Shown piece after piece: positions 10,620 to 22,712 of a stretch of DNA of 64,000 nt. How positions within the stretch are numbered: the stretch's first letter is position 1; the number at the start of each line of letters is the position of its first letter. Source of the DNA: Lactarius indigo (lineage: Eukaryota > Basidiomycota > Agaricomycetes > Russulales > Russulaceae); NCBI GenBank assembly GCA_025766275.1, contig JAFKAC010000080.1:124001-188000 (forward strand), in the 5' to 3' direction. The notes below the pieces were generated by a model. The model was given only the letters and a program-made list of their open reading frames with translations. It had not been told where the DNA came from and ran no database searches. Made by a program: the position numbers and the translations under genes.

Positions 10620-13600
10620 GATGCTCCACTGCGTGGGAAGTTCGAGGCGGTAGTTGTATGGGGACATCACCTGGACTACTTTGAATGGGCCGTGGCGTCG
10701 CGCCGCAAGTTTCGCCATAGGCTGATTGGTTCGAAGGTGCTTTCCTTCTAACCACACCTGGTCGCCTATTTGATATTTCGGGGTGCTTCGATGTTTCACC
10801 CAGCTGTCTTGGGCCTTTTTGATAAGGGCCTGGGCCAATTGTCGTGCCTCCTTCAACTGCGTGAGTCTGATGACAACGTGTGGGATAGGGGATGGCTTAT
10901 CCGTCCAATCTGCTGTCAGATCGTAGCCCATCAGTAGCATGAATGGTGATTGTTTCATATGCTCGTGAGGCCAGTTATTGTGAGCGAATTCTGCTATGGG
11001 GAGGTATGCCGCCCAGTTATCTTGACACTCGTTGGCCCAGAACCGCAGATATTGTTCTAGCCATTGGTTGGTCCGCTCCGATTGTCCATCCGTTCGTGGG
11101 TGATACGCTGTAGAGACGTTCTGTTTGATACCCAAAATCCGGCAGACCTCTCTGGTGAACCTTGATGCAAATCGAGGGTCGCGGTCGCTGATGATTTTAT
11201 GCAGTAGCCCGAATCTCTTGAATATGTGATGGACGTACAGGATAGCAGTTTCTTCCGCGGTAATTTCTTCATTGCATGGGATAAATATTGATGCTTTGCT
11301 GCAGTCGTGATCTGTAACGGTGAGGATACTGTCGTAGGACTGAGATCTCGGTAATTTGGTAATAAAGTCCAACACAATAGTGTGAAAGGGGGAAGCATCT
11401 GTTATGGCGGTGATGGGATACAGTGGTGCGTGCATTGGTCTTGTGTTGACTTTGTTTCGCTGACAATCAGCGCATCCTGTAACGTACTCGTATACGTCTC
11501 GACGGATCCTTGGCCATCAGTAGTGTCGTTCTACGATCTGTTGAGTCCTACTAATACCTGGATGTCCATGGACGGGAGGATCATGGTGGTCGTGTATTAT
11601 TGCTCTGTACGCGGACATAGGTCCGGTGACCACCAGTCGTCCATCCTTGTACCATTCTCCTTCTATTTTCTTCAATTGATGGGCGTCGATCCACGCTCAG
11701 ATGATAGTTGGATCTTGTTGTCGTCTCGGCGTTTGCAGCATCGGGTGTATTTCCAGGGTGCGTGCAGTATTAGCAGCTCGTACGAACACTTCGGGAGGTA
11801 GGACCACCACACCTTGGTTATCCTCTTCCCCCTGGTCATAATCCGGTTGTCTGGACAGGGCGTCCGCTCTGCCGTTATTCTTTCCCTTGATGTGATGGAT
11901 CTCGAAGTCATATTCCATTAGTTCCAACACTTCTCAGGCGACTCTTCGGCTGATCTTCTGCGGAGTTTTCCAGTACTGTAGATTGAGATGGTCCGAGAAT
12001 ATTTTGATTTTGTGCGGAGATCTGGCTAGCAATGGTCTCCAGTGTCTAAGGGCTTTGACGATGGCCAGGAGTTCCAAGTCATAGATGTCATAGTTTCGCT
12101 CGGCTTCGCTCAGCGTGGCCGAGTAGTATCCTATCGGGTGCTTGCGACCATCACCTTTCTTTTGTAAAAGTACGGCACCTACCGCGAATCCAGACGCATC
12201 GACTTCCAACTCGAATTGGTCTTGTAGGTTGGGGTGTGCTAATACTGGTTCTTCGGTTACAAGGCGTTTGAGGGTTTTGAAAGCACGATCTTCTTCTTCT
12301 GTCCACCTCCATTCAGTGTCCTTTCTTGCCAGGCGATTCAGTGGTCGTGCGTGGGTTGCGAAACCGTGGATGAACAGGCGGTAAAAGTTGCAAAAGCCCA
12401 AAAAGGACCGTACGTCCCTAACTTTGGTTGGCGTTGGCCAGTCCTTGATGCCGTGGACTTTTACCGGATCCATGCGTGTTACCCCCTTCTCAAGGATTAC
12501 CCCCAGGTAATCCATCCGCAGTTGATGGAATAGGCACTTCTCAAGCTTGAAGTAGAGGTCGTGGTCTTGGGCGACGTGGAGGACGTCGGTTACGGCAGCG
12601 ACATGGTCAGCCATCGTAGAGCCCTCTCATGTGGCGATGCCAATGTCGTCCATGTAAACGCGGATGACGGTCCCCCGCAGTTCGTGCTTCGCAATAGTGT
12701 CTCGGTAAATGTGGTTCATCATGGTCTGGAAGGTAGCCAGAGAGTTGGTGAGGCTGAAGAACATAACTGTGGGTTTGAAAAGACCAAATTTGGTTTTGAA
12801 GGCCGCCTTTTCCTGGTCACCCTCCCGTATGCGAACGTTGTTGTACCCCCAGCAAATGTCGAGTTTCGTGTAGATGTAGGCATTGCTGAGGTCGTAGATG
12901 AGATCCTGGATGAGGGGGAGCGGGTACTGGTTGCATATGGTATGTGAGTTAATGACCCGGTAATCCTGTACAGGGCGTAGTTTTCCGTCCTTCTTTTTAA
13001 CGAAGAAGAATGATGATGCGTACGGGGAAATGGAGGGTTGCAGGTATCCCTGTTGGAGTTTCTCGTCCAGGAACTCTTTGAGCTTCCCTTCTTCCTCTTG
13101 CGTCAGCGGATATATTTTACAGTCTATTGCAGAGGGGGTTCCTGGTTTGAAGTCTATAGCATGATCCCAAGGCCTGGCTGGAGGAAACCGTTGGGATGCT
13201 TCTTCGCTGAAAAGCCTTTCGAAGGCTTTATATGCTGCCGGCAGCTCTATGGGATCTTCTTCCACTTTCGCTCGGATTGCTAATTCGGTAGACGTAGTTG
13301 CCTGCAAGTACATGTCTTCCTCATCCATATCAAGGACGATCGCTTCCTTTTCGTCGTCAGTGAGTGCGGCTGCGATAATGGTATGACGACTAGGACTGTC
13401 CTGTGTACTGATTATGACCGGCATGATCTCCTTGTGTATTGCCGCATCTTGCCAATTGATGGTCGGTTCGTAGGTTGCCAGCCAAGGGTATCCGAGGACG
13501 ACTTCCTCACTCCCGAGATCGGTGATGAGGAAGCGCATGGTTCTGTGATATCCTTTGGCGTATACGTCTAAATCGGTGAAATGGGTAATAGACCCAGCTT

Positions 13601-13868
13601 TATTTTCCGTATTGTCTATATTCCAGATTTTTCGCGGCTGTGGCAGGGGCTGGATTCCGATGCCCAGTTTTTTGATGAAATTTGGATGTATGAAATTGTC
13701 GGTTGCTCCTGAGTCAACCAACGCTCTTATGTCGGCCATTCGGTAATTTGTACGAATCGAGACTGGAATTCGAAGAGAACAAAAGCGCATCATGATTACA
13801 GAATTACAATTTAGAGCCCTCACCCAGGTCGATGGGTTCAGGCGCTCCGAAAACCCTCTTTTCCCCAT
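10620..13868 (-). pseudogene. pol: Element B Pol: protease, RT, RNase H, integrase (TGA stops)
   Basis: Entered by -1 shift from gag. In order: retroviral aspartic protease (L-V-D-S-G-A-T-D-N-F near 13730), RT (P-Y-A-S-S-F-F-F-V-K-K-K-D-G, then Y-M-D-D near 12645), RNase H (D-A-S-G-F-A-V-G-A, then D-L-E-L-L-A-I-V), an integrase zinc finger and D-D-E core (L-D-F-I, S-D-R-D-P-R, Q-S-E-R-T), and the K-L-A-A-R-R-H-G-P motif. In-frame stops at 12627, 11934, 11697 and about 11508 are all TGA. Three sit where related elements have Arg. The frame is otherwise collinear, so only point mutations have broken it. Confidence 0.88.
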
Positions 13869-14873
13869 AAGTCCTGTAATATCAGGTCTTTCACCTCGTC
13901 TGGGGCATTAGCTACTCCTGTGAGCCATTCCTTGGCTCGTTCTTCTGCTGTCTTGCTGGTTGAAGCAGCTTGTATCTGAGCAGGCTGTGCTTCTTGCGTA
14001 TAGTAATCGGTTTCCGTCATCCGGATGTTAGAGGGTCCAGATTCTTGCGGTCGCCATTGTCGCAGCTGTTGCGGATGGGGGCAATTTCGTGAGAGGTGGC
14101 CTGGCGCGTTACAATTGTAGCACAGGACTGTCCTTAGATCTCGCCGCAACCCCCCTCTTCCGCGTCCTCTTGCTCCTGGGCCTCCCCTCGGTGGGAATGG
14201 GGGTAGGTTGGTATATGGTGGCTTGCTGTAGTTGATCTCGTCTGATCCTGCCAATCTTACCTTGACCCGGTCAGCGGAAGTGTCCATCGCCCACGGGTTG
14301 GTGAGATTTTGTGGAACACTCCAATTGGCGTTGCCCGTCTTCTTTGGCTTATTATCCTTGTATTCGTCTACCCTGGCTCTGATGTGGATATAGTTGCGTT
14401 GCCGGCGGAGTGTTGCCCGTTTCCATTCGTCGAAGGTTTCTGGTTCGTCCAAGTCGTAAGTTTTCTCGTACAACTTCTTGGGTAACCCTTTCGTAAAAAG
14501 GTCGATGGTTTGTGGGTCATTGAGACGATAGCCAGCTTTCCTGGCTGCTTCTTCGAATTTGTTAACGTATTTGTCGATGTCCCCGTCGACCATTTTGAGC
14601 CCCTTTCTTAGTAGGGCTTGAGCCTGTTCTCGTTCGAGGGTATTGACGAACCTTTGGTTGAACCCTTCTGCCACCGCGTTCCATAAGTCCTGTGTATATT
14701 GATCTATTCCCCGTTGTATTTGTCGATTGAGCCACTTGAGGTAGGAGAGTACCCATTCGCTGACTGATACCCCCTTGATGTAGGAGAGGAAGAGTAGGCA
14801 TCGTCGGTAGTCGTTGCGCATGACAGGGGTGTTGAGATTCATGCCCCAGTATACATGCCATTGGGTGATGTTA
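13838..14873 (-). CDS. gag: Element B Gag, C-terminal part with zinc knuckle
   Basis: This continues gag across the solo LTR at 14879-15391 (S-F-L-T | Q-W-H-V-Y). It has typical Ty3 Gag capsid helices (L-S-Y-I-K-G, W-x-F-x-x, F-x-x-A-R-K-A-G-Y), an R-G-R-G-G basic linker and one CCHC knuckle (C-Y-N-C-N-A-P-G-H-L-S-R-N-C) near 14110. The final codons overlap the start of pol by 31 bases in the -1 frame. Gag forms the particle and binds RNA. Confidence 0.85.
13850..13856 (-). promoter_or_regulatory. Predicted -1 frameshift heptamer GGGTTTT (element B)
   Basis: On the element strand, gag codons read GAG GGT TTT CGG just before the gag TGA, giving G-GGT-TTT in the X-XXY-YYZ register. The -1 frame reads straight into pol (G-F-S-E-R-L-N-P). 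The equivalent site in family A is GGATTTT. Confidence 0.6.
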
Positions 14874-14878
14874 CGTTG

Positions 14879-15391
14879 CGACTGGGACTAGCTACTCGGA
14901 CTCGGACCCTTACTGTACCGGTTGCGATTACGGCGGTAAGGTATATTAGTCGCGGACTTACTTACGGTGATACGGCAGTACGATAGGCGATTGCGCACGA
15001 TAGCTGACTGAGCGGTACCTGAGTGACTCGATACTAGTACAAGTACTAGTAGTATTAGTTTTGAGTGGTTTCTGCGATACGTTGGACGCCTTACTACAGT
15101 GACTCATAGCAGCGCTTCTAAGCCTGCTCGACTTGTATTTATAGTGTCTAGTGAAGACCAAGATACGCCATCTTGGTCTTCTTGAATCGTCACTTGTCTT
15201 TTCTCTTCTCTTCACCTCAGTCAACCGACTCCGTTCGCATTCCCGACTCTCGACTCATTGGTATACCTCCGAGTATTTACCACTACGTTCGCTTGGACCT
15301 TCGCGTCTTCAAGATAAGCAGATTTGTCGTTTCGCTAAGTTGTTACCGCTACCTCGTGCTCAAGTCGAGCTCATGCCGTGACGGTGTAACA
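14879..15391 (+). repeat. Solo LTR of family B (513 bp) in B gag
   Basis: Borders tgttacg...gtaaca, TSD ggtga at 14874-14878 and 15392-15396. Similar to 10084-10614 and to the reverse complement of the B LTRs. Excision restores gag. Confidence 0.9.
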
Positions 15392-15396
15392 GGTGA

Positions 15397-16360
15397 GGAA
15401 TGAGTCTACCTTGGTGCGATCTCCATCGAAGATAGTGGGAGGTTCACCTGTGAGCTTCTCGTGTCCGTGTATGCCTCCTCCTCCTCCTCCGCCGGCTGGC
15501 GGGTTTCCTCCTCCGTCACCTCCTCCTCCCGGGGGTCCTCCCTGCGGAAGGTCTGGCGGATTTCCTCCTCCTCCCGGTCGTCACGGAAAGTCTCCTCCTG
15601 GAGGGCCTCCCCACCCTGGTGGAGGGTCGAGTGACAGTCCTTGTTGTCGTCCCTCCCCTGATGGGGGATCGCCTTGGTCGGGTCCAATGGCACGGAAGAT
15701 TGCTGCATCGTCCGCAGTCATTCGGTGTCCTGTCTCGGGATTAATAGGCATAAGATTTTGTTGGGATTCGCGTCTAATTGCTTCGGCTGCCTCATGCGCC
15801 GCTTGTTCTCTGACGGTCATGATTTCTTCCGCCGTCATGGTTGCGGTTGCCATTTCTACTGCAGGCGATCGTACGTGGATTACTTCGGGTGACTCGGAAA
15901 TGTGCAGAGACTCAGCTCGTTGGATGGTGTATTGTTCAATGGGTCTGACGCTTGCCGGACGCTGTTCTTCGCTTTGATCCTCTTCTTCGGTTTCTTCGCT
16001 TACTGCTTCTCCAGTTGAATGTTCTCGTATTTGGCCGTCAATGGGCCCCCAGTCCACGCATGAGTTGAGTTCTCGTGCATCGATGTCGCACTGATATTGT
16101 CTTCCTGCTGGTCTGATGACGTCCCAGCGATGGTCTATCGGGTTCCACGTAATTTCTACCCAACACAAGTGGTCGAAATTGAACTCAACAGGTCTGAACC
16201 TTGTGGGTCCGTTAAACTCCACAAAATATCCGGTTTCGTCTCCTCGGTCTCTCCAGCGGGCTGCTCCTAGAAATCAGGTGGGTACGTTGCAATCTCCTCT
16301 TCGTTCTAGATAGTAGGGACGGAAGTTCGTCCACTGATCGCGTGTGTTGACGGTCGCCAC
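15397..16360 (-). pseudogene. gag: Element B Gag, N-terminal part
   Basis: The frame opens at the leader (GTGGCGACC at about 16360) without an ATG. TGA at 16274-16276 and 15581-15583 interrupts it, the latter in a C-C-G-TGA-C-G-A context. An acidic/Gln-rich region is followed by a Gly/Pro-rich tract (about 15440-15640) and then the Gag motif with F-D-G-D-R and F-L (about 15400), typical of the capsid N-terminus. The plus-strand proline-rich frames here are the shadow of the Gly-rich tract. Confidence 0.7.
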
Positions 16361-16380
16361 AATGAGTATCTTGGTCTTAA
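16361..16380 (-). promoter_or_regulatory. Element B primer-binding site, self-complementary
   Basis: Directly inside the 5' LTR the element strand reads TTAAGACCAAGATACTC. AAGACCAAGAT (16368-16378) is the exact complement of ATCTTGGTCTT in the LTR (plus 16570-16580), about 34 nt downstream of a TATTTAA box (16608-16614), where the transcript should begin. This is the arrangement of Tf1-type self-primed retrotransposons. No tRNA-type TGG abuts the LTR. Confidence 0.65.
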
Positions 16381-16854
16381 TGTAACGCTGCCACGGCATT
16401 AGCTCGACTTGAGCTTAAATGGAAGGCGACTTTATGACTTAGCTGGTCATGCCAAAGGCGTATGGCACGAAGGCGATTCTTAGATGTTCGAAGACACTAA
16501 GGTTTCAGACGGCACTCTGATCCAGATAGAGGCGAACGAGAGATAGGAGACAAGAAGTGGCGATTGAAGAAGACCAAGATGGCGTATCTTGGTCTTCCGC
16601 AGCTACCTTAAATACAAGAAAAGTAGGCTTTCAAGCGCTACTATGAGTCACTGTAGAATAGCGTCCAATGTATTGCGTAAGTAACTCAATCCTAGTACTA
16701 CTACTACTAGTATTAGGATTGAGTCAGAGTCCAGTCAGCAACGATTCGCAATCTCCTATCGCACTACATCGTAAAGGCCTAAAGCCGTGAGTCCGTGACT
16801 AATCTACCTTACCGCCGTAGTCACAACCGGTACAGTAAGGGTCGAAACGTGACA
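16381..16854 (-). repeat. Element B 5' LTR
   Basis: 474 bp, paired with 8083-8556, followed by TSD agctc (16855-16859). It contains TATTTAA on the element strand and, 34 nt further on, the palindromic AAGACCAAGAT...ATCTTGGTCTT block that matches the primer site. Confidence 0.92.
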
Positions 16855-19518
16855 AGCTCGATGGTTTAGGATTCCAGGTGGTCCGTGGTTCCCATCCCAT
16901 GAGGAGTGAGAATGGGGAGTGTTTGGTGGTGGCATTTGCCCAGGAGTTGTGCGCGAACTGCGCCATTGGTAAGACTTCCGCCCAGTTGTCTTGTCTTCCG
17001 TTGCACCAATGTCGTAAGTATTGCTCTAGCCATTGGTTGGTGCGTTCCGACTGGCCATCGGTTTGGGGGTGATATGCCGATGATATGTTTTGTTGTATTC
17101 CCAGAGTGTGACACAATTGTCTCATGAAAGTAGACGCAAATCTGGGGTCCTGATCGGATATGATTTTTCTGGGTAGGCCGTAATGGGGGTATACGTGTTG
17201 GAGATAGAGTTTGGCCACTCCTTCTGATGTGATGGTTTCATTACAGGGAATGAAGATTGATGCTTTCGAGCAGTCGTGATCGGTGATGGTAAGGATTGAA
17301 TCGAATCCATTTGATATGGGGAGTTTGACTATGAAGTCCATTGCTACCACTTCAAAGGGTTCAGCTGATGGATCTGTGGTGATGGGGAATAAGTGTGGTT
17401 TTTGCCGATGGGGGTTAATCTTGTTGCTTTGGCAGATGGCACATCCCTTGACGTATGCTTCCACATCTTTTCACATATTTGGCCACCAGAAGTCGCGTCA
17501 TACAAGGTCTAGGGTATTGGCGATTCCTGGATGTCCAGTGCTCGGAGTGTCGTGGAAAAAGGTGATTACCCCCCGCTTAAGGTCGTTGTTTCCCACAACA
17601 ACGAGGGCATCGCCCTTCCACCATAGTCCATCGTGCTTCTTTAGATTATGGGGTTCGACCCATGGGAGTACTGCCGATTCCTCCATGCTTTGAGTAATTT
17701 GGGTCCATATGTCCATATCATGTATCGACATCTGGGTGACCTTCAGGAACACTTCTTCCAGTAGTACCGTGACATGGTCATTATCTGTTGTTCCATCATC
17801 ATAATCAGGGCGTCTTGATAACAAGTCTGCTTGGGTATTTTTGGAGCCGGGGATGTGTTTGAGTACGAAGTTGTATTCTGAGAGTTCCTGGAATTCTCAC
17901 ACCACGCGCCTATTGATTTTTCTTGGTTCCTTCCAGTATTGGAGATTGGCATGATCGGTGTGGATGGTTATTAGGTGGGGGGAACCGATTAGATATGTAC
18001 GCCACATTCGCAGGGCCTTGACGATGGCTAATAGCTCTCTGTCATAGATATCGTAATTGCGTTCTGCTTCCGTTAGTGATTCGGAGTAGAACACCACCGG
18101 ATGCATTCTTCGGTCTTCTCCCTTTTGGTTTAATACCGCTCCTAGCGCATAGCTGGAAGCGTCTACTTCTATTTCAAAGGGTTGGTCTAAGTTTGGAAAT
18201 AGAAGTACTGGTTCGGAGCTGATTCGCTCTTTGATGGCGTCAAAGGCTTGCTGCCTAGCATCTGTCCATTCCCAAGGTGTATCCTTCTTTGTGAGGTCGT
18301 GGAGTGGCCTTGCTATCGTGGAGAAGCCCCTTATGAACCGCCGGTAGAAATTGCAGAAACCCAAAAAGGCTCGTACTTCCTTTAGGGATTTTGGCGCCTT
18401 CCAGTCTCGCACTCCTTGTACTTTTACAGGGTCCATTCGTAGCTTGCCGTGCCCGATGATTAGTCCCAGGTATTCCACTTCGTAAACCTCGAACACGCAT
18501 TTTTCCGGTTTGATGTATAGATCGTGTTCCTCACAGAGGTCGAGGACGCGGTGTAATACCTGTCTGTGGTGGTCGTGATCGTCTGCAGTTGCGATAAGAA
18601 TATCATTCATGTAAACGATGACTTCTCCCGTGAGTACTAGTTCTCGGAATATGGTGTCCATCATGGTTTGGAAGGTACTAGGGGAATTGGTGAGTCCAAA
18701 GAACATGACTCTTGGTTCGTATAGTCCCTGATTGGTCTTGAATGCCGCCTTCCACTCATCGCCTGGCTTAATTCGGATGTTGTTATATCCCCATCGTATG
18801 TCCAATTTAGAGTAAAGCCGCGCTTTGCGGATTCGATCGATGAGTTCTGGGATTAGGGGGAGTGGGTAGTGGTTTTTTACCGTGAGTTCGTTGAGTTGGC
18901 GGTAATCTTGTACTGGGCGTAACTTCCCGTCCTTCTTTTTGATAAAGAAGAACGGAGAGGTGTGGGGGGATTTCGATGGTTGTATATACCTCTTGTCTAG
19001 GTGTTCCATTATGAATTCGGATAACTTTTCGGTTTCTGGAACTGTAAGGGGATATACTTTACAGTCCATAGTTTCCGGGGCGTTTGGGATTAGGTCAATG
19101 GCATGGTCCCATGTTCGTGAAGGGGGGAAGCACTGGGAGGCTTCTTCGCTAAACACCTTTTGGTGTCTTCTGTATTCTGCCGGAACCATTTCTTCGAAGG
19201 TCTTCTGGGGTCTTTTTGCGGCTTCTTGTTGTGCTAGTTCTGATGCTGTTGTCATTTTTCGCAGTCGGATGGATGGCGCCTCTTCTCCTTCCAGTTGTTC
19301 CCAGGCCAGTTCATCAAGTTGATACGTCTCCAATGCCTTAATGGTAGCTTCCATAGGCATGGCTTCGTCTGACAAATTCAGGCTGGTGATTACTACCGGT
19401 TGGAATTCTTCATCAAGGGTGGCATCTCGCCAGTGGAACTTTGGTTCGAAGGCCGTGAACCAGGGGTATCCGAGTATGACTTCGTCATTTCCTAGGTTGG
19501 TGATGAGGAACCTGAGAT

Positions 19519-20126
19519 TGTCACAAACCTATAAACCTGGTCGTGACTCAAGGCACTTAGAACCAGATCGGGCCGGACCGGGCTTATGTCATCAACTTCC
19601 TAAAGGGGAAATCCGAAGTCGGAGTTTGAAATTCGCTCTCCGACGGTCACGTGATGTGTCACGTGACTACCCTGTCTTTCCAAGTCACGTACATACCTCT
19701 GCTGCGGAATCACGCCAGTATGGCGCAATATGGCGTCATTGACTGCGGCGCAGTCGTACCATGCTTATCCTTTATTCTGATTGGACAGTATTAATAACTT
19801 GTCTCTGGAATGTTCCAATCCGCAGTATTGCGCAGCACTCGTGGACAGGCCCTAAGCCTGCCCTAAACCTACGCACAGACCACCCCCTGTAGTATATAAG
19901 CTAGCGCAATCTATCGGACAGTCCCTCAGACTGTCCACTTGTGACATCCCCCCTCTTGCCTCACAGCTCCTTTGAGTGCCCCGCTCATCGCGTGCCACTA
20001 CTTCTCTACTGAGCCAAGAGCGCATCTTGAGTTCTTCTGTCGTTGAGCACCTCTCCTCCACACCCTCTCAGCCCCCAGTCTTTGCCTACGTCGTGACCCC
20101 CTGTCGAGTGACAGTGAGTCATCACA
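19519..20126. repeat. Solo LTR, unassigned family (608 bp)
   Basis: Borders tgtcaca...catcaca, TSD gagat at 19514-19518 and 20127-20131. Removing it restores the protease frame of A (K-T-Q-H-L-R-F-L). It has no clear similarity to the LTRs of A, B, C or D by eye. It contains a possible TATA (gtatataag, about 19892). Its orientation is not certain. Confidence 0.85.
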
Positions 20127-20425
20127 GAGATGTTGGGTCTTCCCTCCTGTTTTGACTGTGAGGTCGGTGAAGGAGGTGATTTCCCCATCTTGGTTATGGG
20201 TTCCGTCCACATTCCATATTTTGATGGGGCGTTCGGTGGCTAGCCAAGCTATTTTTAATCGTCTCAGGAGATTTGCGCTTATAAAATTGTTGGTTGCACC
20301 AGAATCAATAAGGACGTTTCGTTCGGCCGTCACGTGAGCAGATTTGAAGAGAACTGGAATTCGCATGGATTGGAATCTGCTATTGTACACGCTAAGTTTT
20401 AATGCTCTAGCCCAGGCCGCCGGGT

Positions 20426-22117
20426 TTAAGCGTTCAGAAAATCCTTCTTCTGACCGAATAATTTGTCCACCATTAATTCCCGTACTTCTGGGGTTTGCAT
20501 GAATAACACTGCTACCTGGGCATCCGCTTGTTCCTCATTGGAAAGGGGGTGTGATGCGGTCATGGAGATAGTGGCGGTTGTAGGGGCACTGGCCGTGGAA
20601 GTCGAGGTTTCAGTTGTTTTGATAGTGGCGGACTTCTGAGGGCAGTTGCGGGAAATATGCCCTTGGCCCCGACAACGGAAGCATCTTCCTTCTTTCTGCA
20701 GTTGCAGTTTTTCGGTATCTGTTAACGCGGCTCTTGCTCTTGTGCGGCTGACATCCATTGCATTGGGATCTCGGTTTTTGTTTAACGCCGACAGCCACTG
20801 GTCGCGGGATGCTCCTCCTCGTTTATTGTTTCCTCCTTTCGTGAGTTTGTCCTTTAGAAGAAGGTATTCGGCTTGTTGCAGTGTTACAGCTGCTTTCCAG
20901 TCATCCCATGTGATCGGATGGTGGAATTTGATTGCATTTATAACGAGGGCGTTGGGGAGTCCTTTTTGAAAGATTTCCAGTGTAGTGGCTTCATCCTTGT
21001 TATATCCTGCTTTGTTGGCAAGATTTGAGAACTTCGCGATGTACGTATCGATGTCTTCTTTTTCCATTCGGAGAGTTTGAATGGAGTGTCAGGCCTTCTG
21101 TTGTTGTGTGGTGTCGGTATAGGCCTGAATGAATCGCGCTTCAATGGTGTCCCAAAGGTTTTCTTCGTTTAGGGCCACTCCTGCTACTAGTTGGGCAACA
21201 AGCCACTGTATTTGTTCTTCGACCCAATCGTCTACAAGGGGGCCTCGGATGTAGGAGAGGAGAGTCATTGCGTGGGAGTATGGGACCACCAATTGTTGCA
21301 CGGTGGGGTTCATCCCTTGGTAGAGGGAGAAGGCATTGAGAAACGCCCGACTTGATTCCCGATCTCCTGTAAACTCTGGCAGGGCGTTTCCCCCGAGTCT
21401 TCCGTTGAGGAGTCCTGGGGCTGCTCCTCCTCCTGCAGCTGCACCTCCACCTCCAGGCGTGCTGCCTCCGCCTCCAGGCACACCGCCTCCGCCTCCACCT
21501 CCAGGCGCGCTGCCTCCGCCTCCAGGCACACCGCCTCCGCCTCCATGATGGCTTCCTGAGCCTCCCGGAGGGCCGCTTCTGCCTGCCGGCGCACTTCCTC
21601 CCACAGGATGTCCTCCACTACTTGGAGCAGCCGTAGAGGAGGTCGTTCCTCCACTGGGTTGGCCACTTCCTGACTGGGTGAGGGTGGTTGCGAGTTGGGA
21701 TTGGGTGGTGGACATGTCGGCATACGATGCGAAGTCGACTGTTCTGGTGATGGTAGGTGTGAGAGTGGGGTCTGGGTTTTCGCTATCTGAGTCGGGTTCT
21801 GCGACGTCAGAGTCGATGTCGATGCCTTGTATTCGGGCTTTTCCTGGTCCGAGCCCAAGGGATGCGGGTACTGGCTTGATTGAATACCAAGAGTTGTTTT
21901 TGTCTGAATAGGCAACGTAGGCCCAGACGTGTTGATCTTCGATGTATTTGATGGGTTCGTAGGTGTTTTTGTCAGGGTCGAAGACGTAGTAGCCTGTGTC
22001 GTGAGGGGTGTTCCTCCAGGTGGCCGTTCCCTTGATCGAGGATTGGAGGTCGTCGTCGGTGTGTCGTTCCAGGTACTCCTGGACAAACTTGGTTCGGCTT
22101 CGGCTGGTGAGAGCCAC
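20426..22117 (-). pseudogene. gag: Element A Gag with one TGA
   Basis: The frame opens right after the primer site with GTG GCT CTC (22117), without an ATG. Order: conserved N-terminal domain, acidic linker, Gly/Ala/Pro-rich tandem repeat (about 21420-21620), capsid-like helices, one CCHC knuckle (C-F-R-C-R-G-Q-G-H-I-S-R-N-C, about 20650-20690), and a short C-terminus overlapping pol. TGA at 21089-21091 replaces an Arg codon present in A2. Otherwise collinear with A2 gag. Confidence 0.88.
20438..20444 (-). promoter_or_regulatory. Predicted -1 frameshift heptamer GGATTTT (element A)
   Basis: The element strand reads AAG GAT TTT CTG just before the gag stop. The -1 frame continues into pol. 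Identical in copy A2 (42580-42586). Confidence 0.55.
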
Positions 22118-22125
22118 GGTGTGAG

Positions 22126-22138
22126 AGACTAGACTTAA
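22126..22138 (-). promoter_or_regulatory. Element A primer-binding site, self-complementary
   Basis: After the 5' LTR the element strand reads TTAAGTCTAGTCTC. AAGTCTAGTCT (22126-22136) is exactly complementary to AGACTAGACTT in the LTR (plus 22364-22374), downstream of TATTTAA. Same design as family B, with a different sequence. Confidence 0.65.
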
Positions 22139-22712
22139 TGTAACGCCACTACAGGGGCGTTGCGTACGACCTGTACTATGTCAGCTGAACAATGGCAGCG
22201 CAAGCTCCGAGGCTTGGCTTCAGCAAGGTGATGCACAAGGATCACAAGGACAGTGGTCACTTGGATTGTAGAGGAGGGGTCAAGACTCGAAGGTCTGACG
22301 AAGGCAAGGGGGTTCGTGAGACGACGAAGGCACAAAGGCATTTCAAGTGTAGTATTACACAAGAAGTCTAGTCTACCGTACAAGCTAGATAGGACTAGGT
22401 TTAAATAGATAATGGCTAGTGTGGCGACTACAAACAAATGGCGCCATCATCAGTCTTGGGACAATGGATAGATCATAAGGAGAACAAAGGGATGTCATAC
22501 TGGGAATAAAGGCGAATCACGCGGGGTCGCGCATGATTGGGAACACGACGGAAACTAGCACATGTTGAACTTTATCAGAAGGGAGCATCGATAAGTAAGG
22601 CGCGCGATAGGAACCGGGTAATCGTAAAGTCCGCGTAATCGTACAGGGCTCGTATAGTATGGGGAAGGGAATAGTGACATGTAAAAGAACGAGTCCGGAG
22701 AAAATTGTAACA
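22139..22712 (-). repeat. Element A 5' LTR
   Basis: 574 bp, paired with 5394-5967. TSD agtta follows at 22713-22717. Confidence 0.93.

Larger units (their letters stand above)
8083..16854 (-). mobile_element. Chromovirus B inserted in the integrase of A
   Basis: LTRs of 474 bp (8083-8556, 16381-16854) with borders TGTAACG...GTGACA on the plus strand, flanked by TSD agctc (8078-8082 and 16855-16859). Minus-strand gene order is gag (about 16360-13838), then pol by a -1 shift (13868-8587) with a long C-terminal extension after the chromodomain. Two solo LTRs of the same family interrupt gag and pol, both in opposite orientation to B. Gag and pol carry several TGA stops, so the element is dead. 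Confidence 0.93.
16855..20444 (-). pseudogene. pol: Element A Pol: protease, RT, RNase H, integrase core (TGA stops, solo LTR)
   Basis: Entered by -1 shift at 20438-20444. The protease active site V-L-I-D-S-G-A-T lies near 20310. A solo LTR (19519-20126) then interrupts the protease, and the sequence resumes collinear with copy A2. RT has F-F-F-I-K-K-K-D-G and a Y-M-N-D in place of Y-M-D-D (about 18605): the second Asp is Asn, at a CpG-type site. RNase H keeps V-D-A-S-S. The integrase zinc finger and D-D-E core run to 16855. TGA stops at 17897, 17498 and 17471 correspond to CGN Arg codons in A2. The element cannot make an active polymerase. Confidence 0.88.
5394..22712 (-). mobile_element. 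Chromovirus A (Ty3-type LTR retrotransposon), with B and a solo LTR nested inside
   Basis: The two LTRs of 574 bp (5394-5967 and 22139-22712) begin TGTAA and end TAACA. They are flanked by a 5-bp target duplication, agtta, at 5389-5393 and 22713-22717. Removing the element restores the RT frame of element C. Gene order on the minus strand: gag (22117-20426), pol (20444-7515, interrupted), ORF3 (7465-6002), polypurine tract, LTR. I count eight LTR differences, all CpG-type transitions, so the insertion is fairly recent. Element B (8083-16854) lies in the integrase and a solo LTR (19519-20126) in the protease. Confidence 0.93.

Noticed and set aside
15393..15977. Proline-rich plus-strand ORF
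   Set aside because: Shadow of the Gly-rich tract in element B gag. The same applies to 21336-21548 over element A gag.
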